Below the pieces are notes generated by a model, which saw nothing but the letters and a program-made list of their open reading frames with translations, made no database searches and had not been told where the DNA came from. Positions 32,955-39,503 of a DNA stretch of 39,503 nucleotides are shown in pieces. The number at the start of each line of letters is the position of its first letter. The stretch's first letter is position 1. The DNA is taken from positions 1 to 39,503 of the forward strand of contig JAQNCM010000255.1 of assembly GCA_029237615.1 (NCBI GenBank), given 5' to 3'. A program made the translations under genes and the position numbers. Origin of the DNA: Mucilaginibacter sp. GTDB taxonomy: Bacteria; Bacteroidota; Bacteroidia; Sphingobacteriales; Sphingobacteriaceae.

Positions 32955-34139
32955 TTGAGTAACAAAAAGAACATAGCCATACTTGGCTCCACAGGTAGCA
33001 TTGGTACACAAGCGCTTGAGGTGATTAATAATAACCCCGAACTTTTCGGGATCTATTTGCTGACAGCCTATAGCAATGCCGATCTGCTGATAGCCCAGGC
33101 GCTACATTTCAATCCCGCTTATGTGGTTATTTGCGATAAAGCAAAATACCAATACATAAAGGAAGCGCTTGCAGCCACCTCCGTAAAAGTATTAGCGGGC
33201 CTTGAGGCAATTATCGAAACTGTTACACATCCGGATATTGATGTTGTATTAACAGCAATGGTTGGTTTTGCGGGCCTGGAGCCTACTATAGCTGCCATAA
33301 AAGCGGGTAAAGACATTGCGTTAGCCAATAAGGAAACCCTGGTGGTTGCGGGCGAACTGATAACAGGACTCGCTAAAAAGCACGGTGTAAAAATATTGCC
33401 GGTTGATTCGGAACATTCGGCAATTTTTCAATGCCTGGCGGGAGAAGAGGGCAATCAGATTGAAAAAATAATTCTTACTGCCTCAGGCGGCCCTTTCAGG
33501 GGAAAATCTTTTGCTTTTTTGGATAGTGTTACCCGCGAAGATGCTCTAAAACACCCTAACTGGGTAATGGGCGCTAAAATCACCATCGACTCCGCTTCGC
33601 TGATGAACAAGGGACTGGAAGTTATTGAAGCCAAATGGTTATTTGACCTCGATGCAGATCAAATTGATGTTATTGTACACCCGCAATCCATTATTCATTC
33701 GATGGTACAGTTTCAGGACGGTTCTATCAAAGCACAAATGGGCCTGCCGGATATGAAATTACCCATCCAGTATGCGTTAACCTATCCCACACGAACAAAA
33801 AACAGCTTTAAACGCTTTGATTTTATAAACTACCCCGAACTGACCTTCGAAAAACCCGATATTAAAACCTTCCGCAATCTCGGCCTGGCTTTTGAGGCTT
33901 TAAAGCAAGGTGGTAATATGCCCTGCATTATTAATGCAGCAAATGAAGTTGCCGTTGCCGGATTTTTAAATAAAAGTATTGGCTTTTTAGCTATGAGTAC
34001 AATTATTGAACAGTGCATGCAATATATTCCTTATAAAGCAAGTCCTGTTTTGGATGATTACTTGAATACCGATAAAGAAACACGCATCTTTGCACAAAAT
34101 TTAAATCAAAAAATGCCGTTAAAGGCATTACAATTTTAA
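32955..34139 (+). CDS. dxr: 1-deoxy-D-xylulose-5-phosphate reductoisomerase
   Basis: NADPH-dependent rearrangement and reduction of DXP to MEP, the committed step of the MEP isoprenoid pathway. The 394-residue protein has the nucleotide-binding GSTGSIG (11-17), PVDSEHSAIFQCL (metal and substrate site), SASLMNKGLEVIEAKWLF, and HPQSIIHSMV. The start is TTG 32955: an in-frame stop lies five codons upstream and the first residues after TTG match the family. Isoprenoid output feeds undecaprenyl phosphate, the carrier used by the glycosyltransferases upstream, so a functional link is possible but not shown. Confidence 0.96.
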   Translation: MSNKKNIAILGSTGSIGTQALEVINNNPELFGIYLLTAYSNADLLIAQALHFNPAYVVICDKAKYQYIKEALAATSVKVLAGLEAIIETVTHPDIDVVLTAMVGFAGLEPTIAAIKAGKDIALANKETLVVAGELITGLAKKHGVKILPVDSEHSAIFQCLAGEEGNQIEKIILTASGGPFRGKSFAFLDSVTREDALKHPNWVMGAKITIDSASLMNKGLEVIEAKWLFDLDADQIDVIVHPQSIIHSMVQFQDGSIKAQMGLPDMKLPIQYALTYPTRTKNSFKRFDFINYPELTFEKPDIKTFRNLGLAFEALKQGGNMPCIINAANEVAVAGFLNKSIGFLAMSTIIEQCMQYIPYKASPVLDDYLNTDKETRIFAQNLNQKMPLKALQF

Positions 34140-34157
34140 TATATTATAAAATAACGT

Positions 34158-35513
34158 ATGAGTATAGTTATCATGGTAGGCCAGTTAATTCTGGGTATGT
34201 CAATTTTAGTGATTTTGCATGAACTTGGACATTTTTTAGCCGCACGCGCCTTTGGTATTAAGGTTGAAAAGTTTTATCTTTTTTTTGATGCATGGAATTT
34301 TAGCCTGTTTAAATTTAATTACAAAGGCGTTGAATATGGTATAGGCTGGCTGCCACTTGGCGGCTACGTAAAAATAGCCGGCATGATAGATGAATCGATG
34401 GATACGGATCAGCTTGCCGGTCCGCCGCAGCCATGGGAATTCCGTTCAAAACCCGCATGGCAGCGTTTAATTGTTATGCTTGGGGGTATTACCGTTAATA
34501 TAATACTCGGTATTTTTATTTTTTGGATTCTTACTATCCGGTATGGAGAAACCTATATACCTAATGCAGAAGTTAAATATGGTATAGTACCCGGAAAGAT
34601 CGGCCTGAAAATTGGTTTGCAACCCGGCGATAGAATTACCGCTATTAACGGAAAAACGGTGGTACGTTTTGAAGAGCTGACAAGTACACAGGTAATATTA
34701 GGCAATACCGATCTTACTGTGGAACGTGGTAACCAGACGATGCATATCAGGGTTCCCGGCAATTTAATTAATGACCTTTCCGATCAGGGTGGCATAGAGC
34801 AATTTATCAGCAGACTGCCTCGCTCAAAATTTGCAATTGACTCTGTAGCGCCGCATAGCTATGCCCAAATTGCAGGCTTACGCAAAGGCGATAGTATTAC
34901 GGCAGTTAACGGCACCAGTGTCCAATTTTTTGACCAGCTTCAATCCGAGTTAAAAAAATATACAGATAAACAAGCTGTTTTGGATGTAAAGCGAAATGGT
35001 AACATTTTGCAGTTAAAAAGTGATGTTAATAAGGATGGGATGCTGGGCTTTAAAGATGGAACTGCGGGTATTGCAATCAAATTTAATGAGCCGAAAGAAA
35101 AATCAATTAAGTATGGTTTCTTTGGTTCGCTTCCGATAGGCGCTACAAAAGCGATAGGCACTTTTACAGATAATGCCAAAGGACTTGGCAAAGTATTTAA
35201 GGGTGAGGTTAAATTTAACAAAGCAGTAAGCGGCCCGGTAGCCATTGCAACCATGTTTGGTTCACATATCGACTGGGTACGTTTTTGGAGCCTGGTGGGC
35301 TTTTTATCGATGGTGCTGGCACTTACCAACTTATTGCCAATACCAGCCCTTGATGGTGGCCATGCCTTGTTTTTGGTAATTGAAATGATAAAGGGCAAAC
35401 CGTTGAGCGATAAATTTTTAGAGCGGGCCCAGATAGTTGGTTTCGTAATATTGATAACCCTTATGGTGTTTGTATTTGGAAATGACATAGTGAAGCAGGT
35501 TATAAAGAAATAG
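34158..35513 (+). CDS. rseP: RIP metalloprotease RseP (site-2 protease)
   Basis: Intramembrane zinc protease that cleaves anti-sigma factors and residual signal peptides. The 451-residue protein has the zinc motif HELGH (H21, E22, H25) in the first helix, two PDZ domains in the periplasmic middle (around residues 130-300), and the third ligand in PALDGGHALF near the end. It starts 18 bases after dxr and is probably cotranscribed with it, a common pairing in Bacteroidota. A good terminator follows. Confidence 0.95.
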   Translation: MSIVIMVGQLILGMSILVILHELGHFLAARAFGIKVEKFYLFFDAWNFSLFKFNYKGVEYGIGWLPLGGYVKIAGMIDESMDTDQLAGPPQPWEFRSKPAWQRLIVMLGGITVNIILGIFIFWILTIRYGETYIPNAEVKYGIVPGKIGLKIGLQPGDRITAINGKTVVRFEELTSTQVILGNTDLTVERGNQTMHIRVPGNLINDLSDQGGIEQFISRLPRSKFAIDSVAPHSYAQIAGLRKGDSITAVNGTSVQFFDQLQSELKKYTDKQAVLDVKRNGNILQLKSDVNKDGMLGFKDGTAGIAIKFNEPKEKSIKYGFFGSLPIGATKAIGTFTDNAKGLGKVFKGEVKFNKAVSGPVAIATMFGSHIDWVRFWSLVGFLSMVLALTNLLPIPALDGGHALFLVIEMIKGKPLSDKFLERAQIVGFVILITLMVFVFGNDIVKQVIKK

Positions 35514-35551
35514 AAGCATTTGGATCAGCGATGATCGCGTATAAAATCATT

Positions 35552-35580
35552 AACAGGCTCCATTATTGGGGCCTGTTTTG
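35552..35580 (+). terminator. Intrinsic terminator of the dxr-rseP operon
   Basis: AACAGGCTCC (35552-35561) pairs with GGGGCCTGTT (35568-35577) over 10 bases with one G-T pair, loop ATTATT, followed by a T-rich tail. Confidence 0.85.
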
Positions 35581-35606
35581 TTTAAGTGAATATTTAATTT
35601 ACCTTA

Positions 35607-36041
35607 ATGTATATGGAAGATCAACTATCAATTTCAATAAACAAGTTACAACACGTGGGTATACCTGTAACTGATATTACCCGGTCAGTGGCTTTTTACG
35701 GCAGGTTCGGCTTTAAAAATGTAATGCAATCACCGTTTACGTTTGATGGTGAAACAGGCACCTGTGTAATGATGCAGCTTAAAGACATCATCATTGAATT
35801 ATACCAGATGCCGGCGAAACAGCTGGAAGAAATAAAGTTGCGCAAAAACGGGCATGTTGATCATGTGGCTTTCGATGTTGATGATGTGGATGCGGTTTTT
35901 GACACCTTAAGAGCAGATGGCAGCATTAAAATACTGGAGCACGCCCCTGTATTCCTTCCTTTCTGGAAAAATGGGTGTAAATATTTTAACATCGAGGGCC
36001 CGGATAATGAAAGATTGGAATTTAACCAGGTTATAAAGTAA
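35607..36041 (+). CDS. VOC/glyoxalase-fold protein
   Basis: A 144-residue single-domain protein of the vicinal oxygen chelate fold. Metal-site segments are LQHVGIPVTDITRSVAFYGRFGF at the start, DIIIELYQMP in the middle and the second half HVDHVAFDVDDVDAVF plus IEGPDNERLEFNQ, which closes the repeat. A dimeric metalloenzyme such as a glyoxalase, dioxygenase or resistance protein is possible; the substrate is not predictable. ATG 35607 or 35613 may be the start. It is monocistronic between two terminators. Confidence 0.8.
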   Translation: MYMEDQLSISINKLQHVGIPVTDITRSVAFYGRFGFKNVMQSPFTFDGETGTCVMMQLKDIIIELYQMPAKQLEEIKLRKNGHVDHVAFDVDDVDAVFDTLRADGSIKILEHAPVFLPFWKNGCKYFNIEGPDNERLEFNQVIK

Positions 36042-36049
36042 AATAAAAA

Positions 36050-36084
36050 CAAAACGCCTCAAACAATACATCTGAGGCGTTTTG
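36050..36084. terminator. Bidirectional terminator
   Basis: CAAAACGCCTCA (36050-36061) pairs perfectly with TGAGGCGTTTTG (36073-36084), loop 11 bases, with flanking A and T runs. It serves the convergent VOC gene (+) and first DUF4199 gene (-). Confidence 0.88.
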
Positions 36085-36102
36085 ATAAATATTTTTCTAA
36101 AA

Positions 36103-36657
36103 TTACACTGCCGGATCAGAATAAGATTCCGTTGATTCGATATCCAAAAGGGACCGCTCTTTTTTAAATATCGCTGCGCCAATCAGTGCAATGATCGCAC
36201 CAATAATAGGTGAGAAGATCACTGCGCCTATAGCAGCGAATAAAGGGCCATATTTTCGGCTAACACTCATCGCCTTGTCAATTTGATCGGCTGACAGGCT
36301 GCCTTTTGCCTGTAATTGTGCCTGGGTAGAGCTCAATATTTGTTCGTAAACCTGCGGACTCAAATATTGGTAGTAGATATAAATGAAGATGGCGCCTAAA
36401 ATCCCTGTAAAAACTGAAAATAATAAACCCGAAACAAAGCCTTCTCCAAAACTTATGAAACCGCCTAATTGATCCCTGTATTCCTTTTGTGTCAGGAACA
36501 GGAATGCAATAAAAGGAATAAAACTTAAATACTTTACAGAGGAAGTTTGGTCAACATTTAAAAATTGAAAGGCATAAGTAATGACTACAGAAGCTATAAA
36601 ATTAATTATGGCCCATTTAAATGCGACTTTCGATGCAGACGGTTTTACATTTTCCAT
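36103..36657 (-). CDS. DUF4199 membrane protein, copy 1
   Basis: A 184-residue protein of the DUF4199 family, common and uncharacterised in Bacteroidota. Four hydrophobic segments are visible, and the family core reads FISFGEGFVSGLLFSVFTGILGAIFIYIYYQYL. A polar loop after it carries QILSSTQAQLQAKGSLSADQIDKAM, typical of the family. It is the last gene of the minus-strand unit that begins beyond 39503 and follows a second DUF4199 gene with a 177-base gap. Function unknown. Confidence 0.85.
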   Translation of the reverse strand: MENVKPSASKVAFKWAIINFIASVVITYAFQFLNVDQTSSVKYLSFIPFIAFLFLTQKEYRDQLGGFISFGEGFVSGLLFSVFTGILGAIFIYIYYQYLSPQVYEQILSSTQAQLQAKGSLSADQIDKAMSVSRKYGPLFAAIGAVIFSPIIGAIIALIGAAIFKKERSLLDIESTESYSDPAV

Positions 36658-36834
36658 TGTGAATTTGGTTTGTTTTAGTTTTAATAAAATTAAACAATAA
36701 TTTCAATACGATTTATCTTTTATGTGAAAATAAATCAAATGCAATCCGCATTGCGTTATGTGATTTCGAAAAATATAAGAAAGCTTTCGTATATCTTAAA
36801 GGTAAGACGCTTGTATTTTGGAAGATTTGTTCTA

Positions 36835-37416
36835 TTATGGGGTGTTTGTATTAACGAATCCGGGTTCTCTTTTAAATAACGAAGCAAATATCAGGGCGAA
36901 AAGAAATACGAATAAAATAGAAAAAACCATTCCCTGGATGGTATTCCCAACCGTAAGATTTTTTTGCTGGTTAAAATCCTTTTTTAGCTCAATAATGTTC
37001 CTTTCTATCACCCTGGGGTCGGTTTTCCGCTCTTTCAATATGGCAACTTTCGCGTTTATCGCGGCGTTTTGGGTCATTTGTACATTATTGGGCTCAATAA
37101 CCTTGTCGAAAATTAAATTTTTTCCTGCAAATTGTACCAGGTATGCAGTTAAAAACATAATGAATATCCCGGTAGTTGCCTGTCTGAAGGTCCAATACCC
37201 ACCTATTTTCTTCCGCGCATTAAAACAAAAGAGCACTACCGCAAAAATGGGTATAAACACCGAAAACATGATAGGGCCGGCCACAAAAAGTACCGGCGAG
37301 CTTGTAATTGCAGTAATAAAATAATAAGAGAAAATGCTAAGCGCTGTTAAAATAACGCCTAACAGCAGCCCATTTATAACGCCATTGATCTTTATTCTTT
37401 TTTCGAGGTTATCCAT
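36835..37416 (-). CDS. DUF4199 membrane protein, copy 2
   Basis: A 193-residue paralogue-type DUF4199 protein with four membrane segments; its core GYWTFRQATTGIFIMFLTAYLVQFAG corresponds to the FxxGExxxxGxxxS region of copy 1 but is more divergent, and its loop is richer in Lys and Arg. It is 21 bases after the acidic protein gene on the same strand, suggesting an operon with that gene and the dihydroorotase-like gene. Tandem, divergent copies suggest a heteromeric pair, which is an inference. Confidence 0.8.
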   Translation of the reverse strand: MDNLEKRIKINGVINGLLLGVILTALSIFSYYFITAITSSPVLFVAGPIMFSVFIPIFAVVLFCFNARKKIGGYWTFRQATTGIFIMFLTAYLVQFAGKNLIFDKVIEPNNVQMTQNAAINAKVAILKERKTDPRVIERNIIELKKDFNQQKNLTVGNTIQGMVFSILFVFLFALIFASLFKREPGFVNTNTP

Positions 37417-37437
37417 TATATGGTAAGGGTATAGGCA

Positions 37438-38106
37438 CTATTTAAAACTGATCAGAATTTCTAACACAGCCATATCAAAATCTTTATTCTGTGATGCCCC
37501 GGCAATAGCATTTTTTTCCTGCTCAGACGGGCTGGTATTTTGAAAAAAGCACATCAACGGGTAAAAAAGTTCTTTTAATTCCGAATCTTCCGGTAAGCTG
37601 TTAGCTACTTTGCTTATTTCGGTTACCGGGCTTTCAATTAATATCTGGTTCTCTATTACCGGTTCATAAATGGCATATTCGTCCTGGAACTCATCTTCAT
37701 CAACTAATAAGAATTCTTTCAGATAATCGTCCAGTCCAGGTTCAATGTCTTCGTCAGCACACTCGTTTAAATAAAGCAATACATTTAAAAGTTCAGTCCC
37801 CCTGTCCAGCGTTTCTTCTTCAATCTCTTCCCACTCCGGCGAATCGAGGTAATCTTCTTCCAGTTTTATAACATCGGCGCTAAAGAAGTTGATCATCAGC
37901 AAATCGAAAAACACTTCTCTGAGCGGCTCCATCGGCGGATAGTCATCAAATACCTCATCCAGCATGCCTGCCTTTGATAAAAAGTCCTCTTCTGATGCAA
38001 ATACTGCGGTAAAAGCGCCGGTAAATGGTTTGGCGTCGAATGTGTTATATTTAGAAAAAGCTATTAATGCGGCTTCCGTAGCCGTTTTTACCTTTGGATC
38101 TATCAT
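37438..38106 (-). CDS. Acidic soluble protein of unknown function
   Basis: A 222-residue protein very rich in Asp and Glu, with no signal peptide and no membrane helix. A conspicuous acidic middle segment carries EEDYLDSPEWEEIEEETLD and VDEDEFQDEY. The pattern of short helices could be an all-helical scaffold. It lies 7 bases downstream of the dihydroorotase-like gene and 21 bases upstream of DUF4199 copy 2, so it is part of that operon. I do not recognise a family. Confidence 0.7.
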   Translation of the reverse strand: MIDPKVKTATEAALIAFSKYNTFDAKPFTGAFTAVFASEEDFLSKAGMLDEVFDDYPPMEPLREVFFDLLMINFFSADVIKLEEDYLDSPEWEEIEEETLDRGTELLNVLLYLNECADEDIEPGLDDYLKEFLLVDEDEFQDEYAIYEPVIENQILIESPVTEISKVANSLPEDSELKELFYPLMCFFQNTSPSEQEKNAIAGASQNKDFDMAVLEILISFK

Positions 38107-38113
38107 GATGTGG

Positions 38114-39364
38114 TTATTTATAAAGTTGATTGTTGTTACAGGTTAACAATACTTTTCCTTTTAAGTTCTGTCCTAAAAACGGTGAATTATAAGATTTCGA
38201 CCTGTTGTTGTTTTTGGTATAGGTCCATTCAGCATCGGCATCAAATAACACAAGGTTAGCTTCCTGCCCTTCAGCTATTGCCGGAACCAAAACATCTAAA
38301 ATCTCCCGCGGATTCACAGCCATTTTCTGCACGATCAGGTCAATGTCCAAACCAGCCTTTAGCGCCAGCGAAAACGCCGTTTGAAATCCTATCATACCAA
38401 ATTCAGCTACCTCAAATTCAACATCTTTAAATTCCACTTCGTGCGGGGTATGCTGCGATACAATAACATCTATGGTACCATCTTTAAGCCCTTCCAGCAA
38501 GGCGTCCACATCATCCTGTGTGCGCAATGGTGGCTTAACTTTATAAAGGCTGTCAAAGCCTGTAAGCGCTTCATCCGTTAAAACCAGGTGATGAGCGGCA
38601 ACATCACATGTTACTTCCAATCTTTTACGCTTGGCCTCACGTATCAGCTCAACAGAACGTGTAGTTGATATAGTGCTGAAGTGGATCCTTGATCCGGTAT
38701 ATTCAGCCAGGTAAAGATCCCGGGCTATCATCAGCTCTTCTGCTAATGAGGGGATACCTTTCATCCCCAGCAGGGTGCTTATTTCGCCCTCATTTATTTT
38801 GGCTTTTCCTGCAATGGCGGTGTCCTCTGGGTAAGATAATATAAGTGCTTCAAATCCTTGAGTGTACAATAAGGCCCTTTCCATTAATCCTGCATCCTGT
38901 ACGGGCCTGTTGCCATCAGTAAACGCTTTGGCGCCACTCATGTACATGTCATACATTTCGGCCAGGTCCTTACCTTCGCGTTTATGCGAAATGGTACCTA
39001 AGGGATAAACATCAACCAGGTTTTTATTTGCTCTATTCAGTAAATATTCAATTTCAGCCTTTGAATGTACCGGCGGAACGGTATTGGGCATCAATGCAAT
39101 ACCTGTAAAACCACCTGCTGCCGCCGCTTTTGTACCGGTATAAAGATCTTCTTTTGCTTCGAGCCCCAATTCGCCGATGTTGCAATTCAAATCAAAAAAG
39201 CCCGGAGAAACATATTTACCGTCGGCCTCAATAATTTCTGCGTCTGTCTCAATTTCGGGAGCTATTTTGGTGATAACACCTTTCTCAATTAAAATATCAG
39301 CTATTTTTTGATTAAATGGTGAGTTGGGATCAATAATAGTTGCGGATTTTATAAGCAAATTCAT
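38114..39364 (-). CDS. Dihydroorotase-family protein (PyrC-like) with lost metal ligands
   Basis: A 416-residue amidohydrolase-fold protein that would normally be called dihydroorotase (N-carbamoyl-L-aspartate cyclisation in pyrimidine synthesis). The overall fold is plain: SPGFFDLN near 53-60, GGFTGIALMPNT, GAKAFTDG, IHFSTIST, TPHE. However, the metal-binding H-x-H of active enzymes is N60-C61-N62, the third ligand region reads YPED (178-181) instead of HxED-like, and the catalytic Asp of the DHAPH motif is Q304 in SQHTPH. It is therefore probably not catalytic, perhaps a structural partner of carbamoyltransferase as in other pseudo-dihydroorotases. Divergent homologues of this kind are, from memory, common in Bacteroidota. 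Confidence 0.88.
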   Translation of the reverse strand: MNLLIKSATIIDPNSPFNQKIADILIEKGVITKIAPEIETDAEIIEADGKYVSPGFFDLNCNIGELGLEAKEDLYTGTKAAAAGGFTGIALMPNTVPPVHSKAEIEYLLNRANKNLVDVYPLGTISHKREGKDLAEMYDMYMSGAKAFTDGNRPVQDAGLMERALLYTQGFEALILSYPEDTAIAGKAKINEGEISTLLGMKGIPSLAEELMIARDLYLAEYTGSRIHFSTISTTRSVELIREAKRKRLEVTCDVAAHHLVLTDEALTGFDSLYKVKPPLRTQDDVDALLEGLKDGTIDVIVSQHTPHEVEFKDVEFEVAEFGMIGFQTAFSLALKAGLDIDLIVQKMAVNPREILDVLVPAIAEGQEANLVLFDADAEWTYTKNNNRSKSYNSPFLGQNLKGKVLLTCNNNQLYK

Positions 39365-39395
39365 TAGCGCTGCTTTATAGGTGGGTTTTATACAA

Positions 39396-39503
39396 TTAAA
39401 CCGGCTGTGAAACGCGTCGGCGATCAGTTTTATAATACCTGATCACTAAAATCTCGAGAGCCAGAAAAATCAATGCCAAAATTATACAAAGTTTCCATAA
39501 TTG
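39396..39503 (-). CDS. C-terminal tail of a BatA/VWA-like membrane protein (partial)
   Basis: On the minus strand the frame entering from beyond 39503 is open for 35 codons and ends at TAA 39396. The tail reads LWKLCIILALIFLALEILVI followed by RYYKTDRRRVSQPV: one hydrophobic helix then a basic end. This closing pattern (LWK then a long LxxxxLxLxE helix) is what I expect at the C-terminus of BatA-domain proteins of Bacteroidota. It is 31 bases upstream of the dihydroorotase-like gene on the same strand, so it may be the first gene of that operon. The rest lies outside the window. Confidence 0.55.
   Translation of the reverse strand, partial: QLWKLCIILALIFLALEILVIRYYKTDRRRVSQPV

Noticed and set aside
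36818-37324. Plus-strand 168-codon frame opposite the second DUF4199 gene
   Set aside because: It is the antisense shadow of a recognisable membrane protein gene.
1-39503. CRISPR array, tRNA or rRNA genes, integrases, toxin-antitoxin pairs, prophage
   Set aside because: I looked for regularly spaced repeats, cloverleaf-forming segments and typical protein motifs and found none convincing.

Overview
The window looks like a chromosomal segment from a Bacteroidota bacterium of the family Sphingobacteriaceae, probably Mucilaginibacter- or Pedobacter-like. That assignment is an inference from gene content: a GH92 mannosidase, paired DUF4199 and DUF3857 proteins, many short lipoproteins, and a GH3-family adenylating enzyme beside dxr and rseP. 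It is also supported by Bacteroidota promoter boxes (TAnnTTTG) and by the scarcity of Shine-Dalgarno sequences. I see no rRNA, tRNA, CRISPR array, transposase, integrase or phage gene.

Layout. Bases 1-7560 (+): a truncated POT peptide transporter, a dolichol-phosphate-mannose-synthase-like glycosyltransferase, ruvB, then an exported set (GH92 alpha-mannosidase, Gfo/Idh/MocA oxidoreductase, polysaccharide deacetylase). Bases 7652-8811 (-): two paralogous SpoIIAA-like proteins with a small hydrophilic protein between them. Bases 8954-11038: queG (+) converging on a DEDDh exonuclease (-). Bases 11194-16048: two overlapping secreted DUF3857/transglutaminase proteins (one with a degenerate active site), an unannotated 40-residue membrane protein on the opposite strand, and a TMEM175-like channel. 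Bases 16057-21167 (-): an NlpC/P60 lipoprotein, mutS, a pterin-carbinolamine dehydratase and an acid-sphingomyelinase-like phosphoesterase. Bases 21301-26611: small accessory genes separated by long gene-poor stretches, including lipoproteins, a DUF2809-DUF2236 pair behind a perfect palindrome, a DUF5679-like protein without cysteines, and gmhB. Bases 26994-35513 (+): an envelope cluster of a GT-C-like membrane protein, two GT2 enzymes, a membrane protein, a GH3 enzyme, dxr and rseP. Bases 35607-39503: a VOC protein, then on the minus strand two DUF4199 membrane proteins, an acidic unknown, a dihydroorotase-like protein lacking catalytic metal ligands, and the C-terminal tail of a BatA-like membrane protein.

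Much of the unusual content is intergenic. At least eight kinds of short, word-like, mostly inverted repeats lie between genes, and several carry or adjoin TAnnTTTG boxes. I found no convincing new multi-gene defence or mobile system. The best leads are the repeats, the pseudoenzymes (dihydroorotase-like protein and DUF3857 pair), the SpoIIAA-like pair and the unannotated small proteins.
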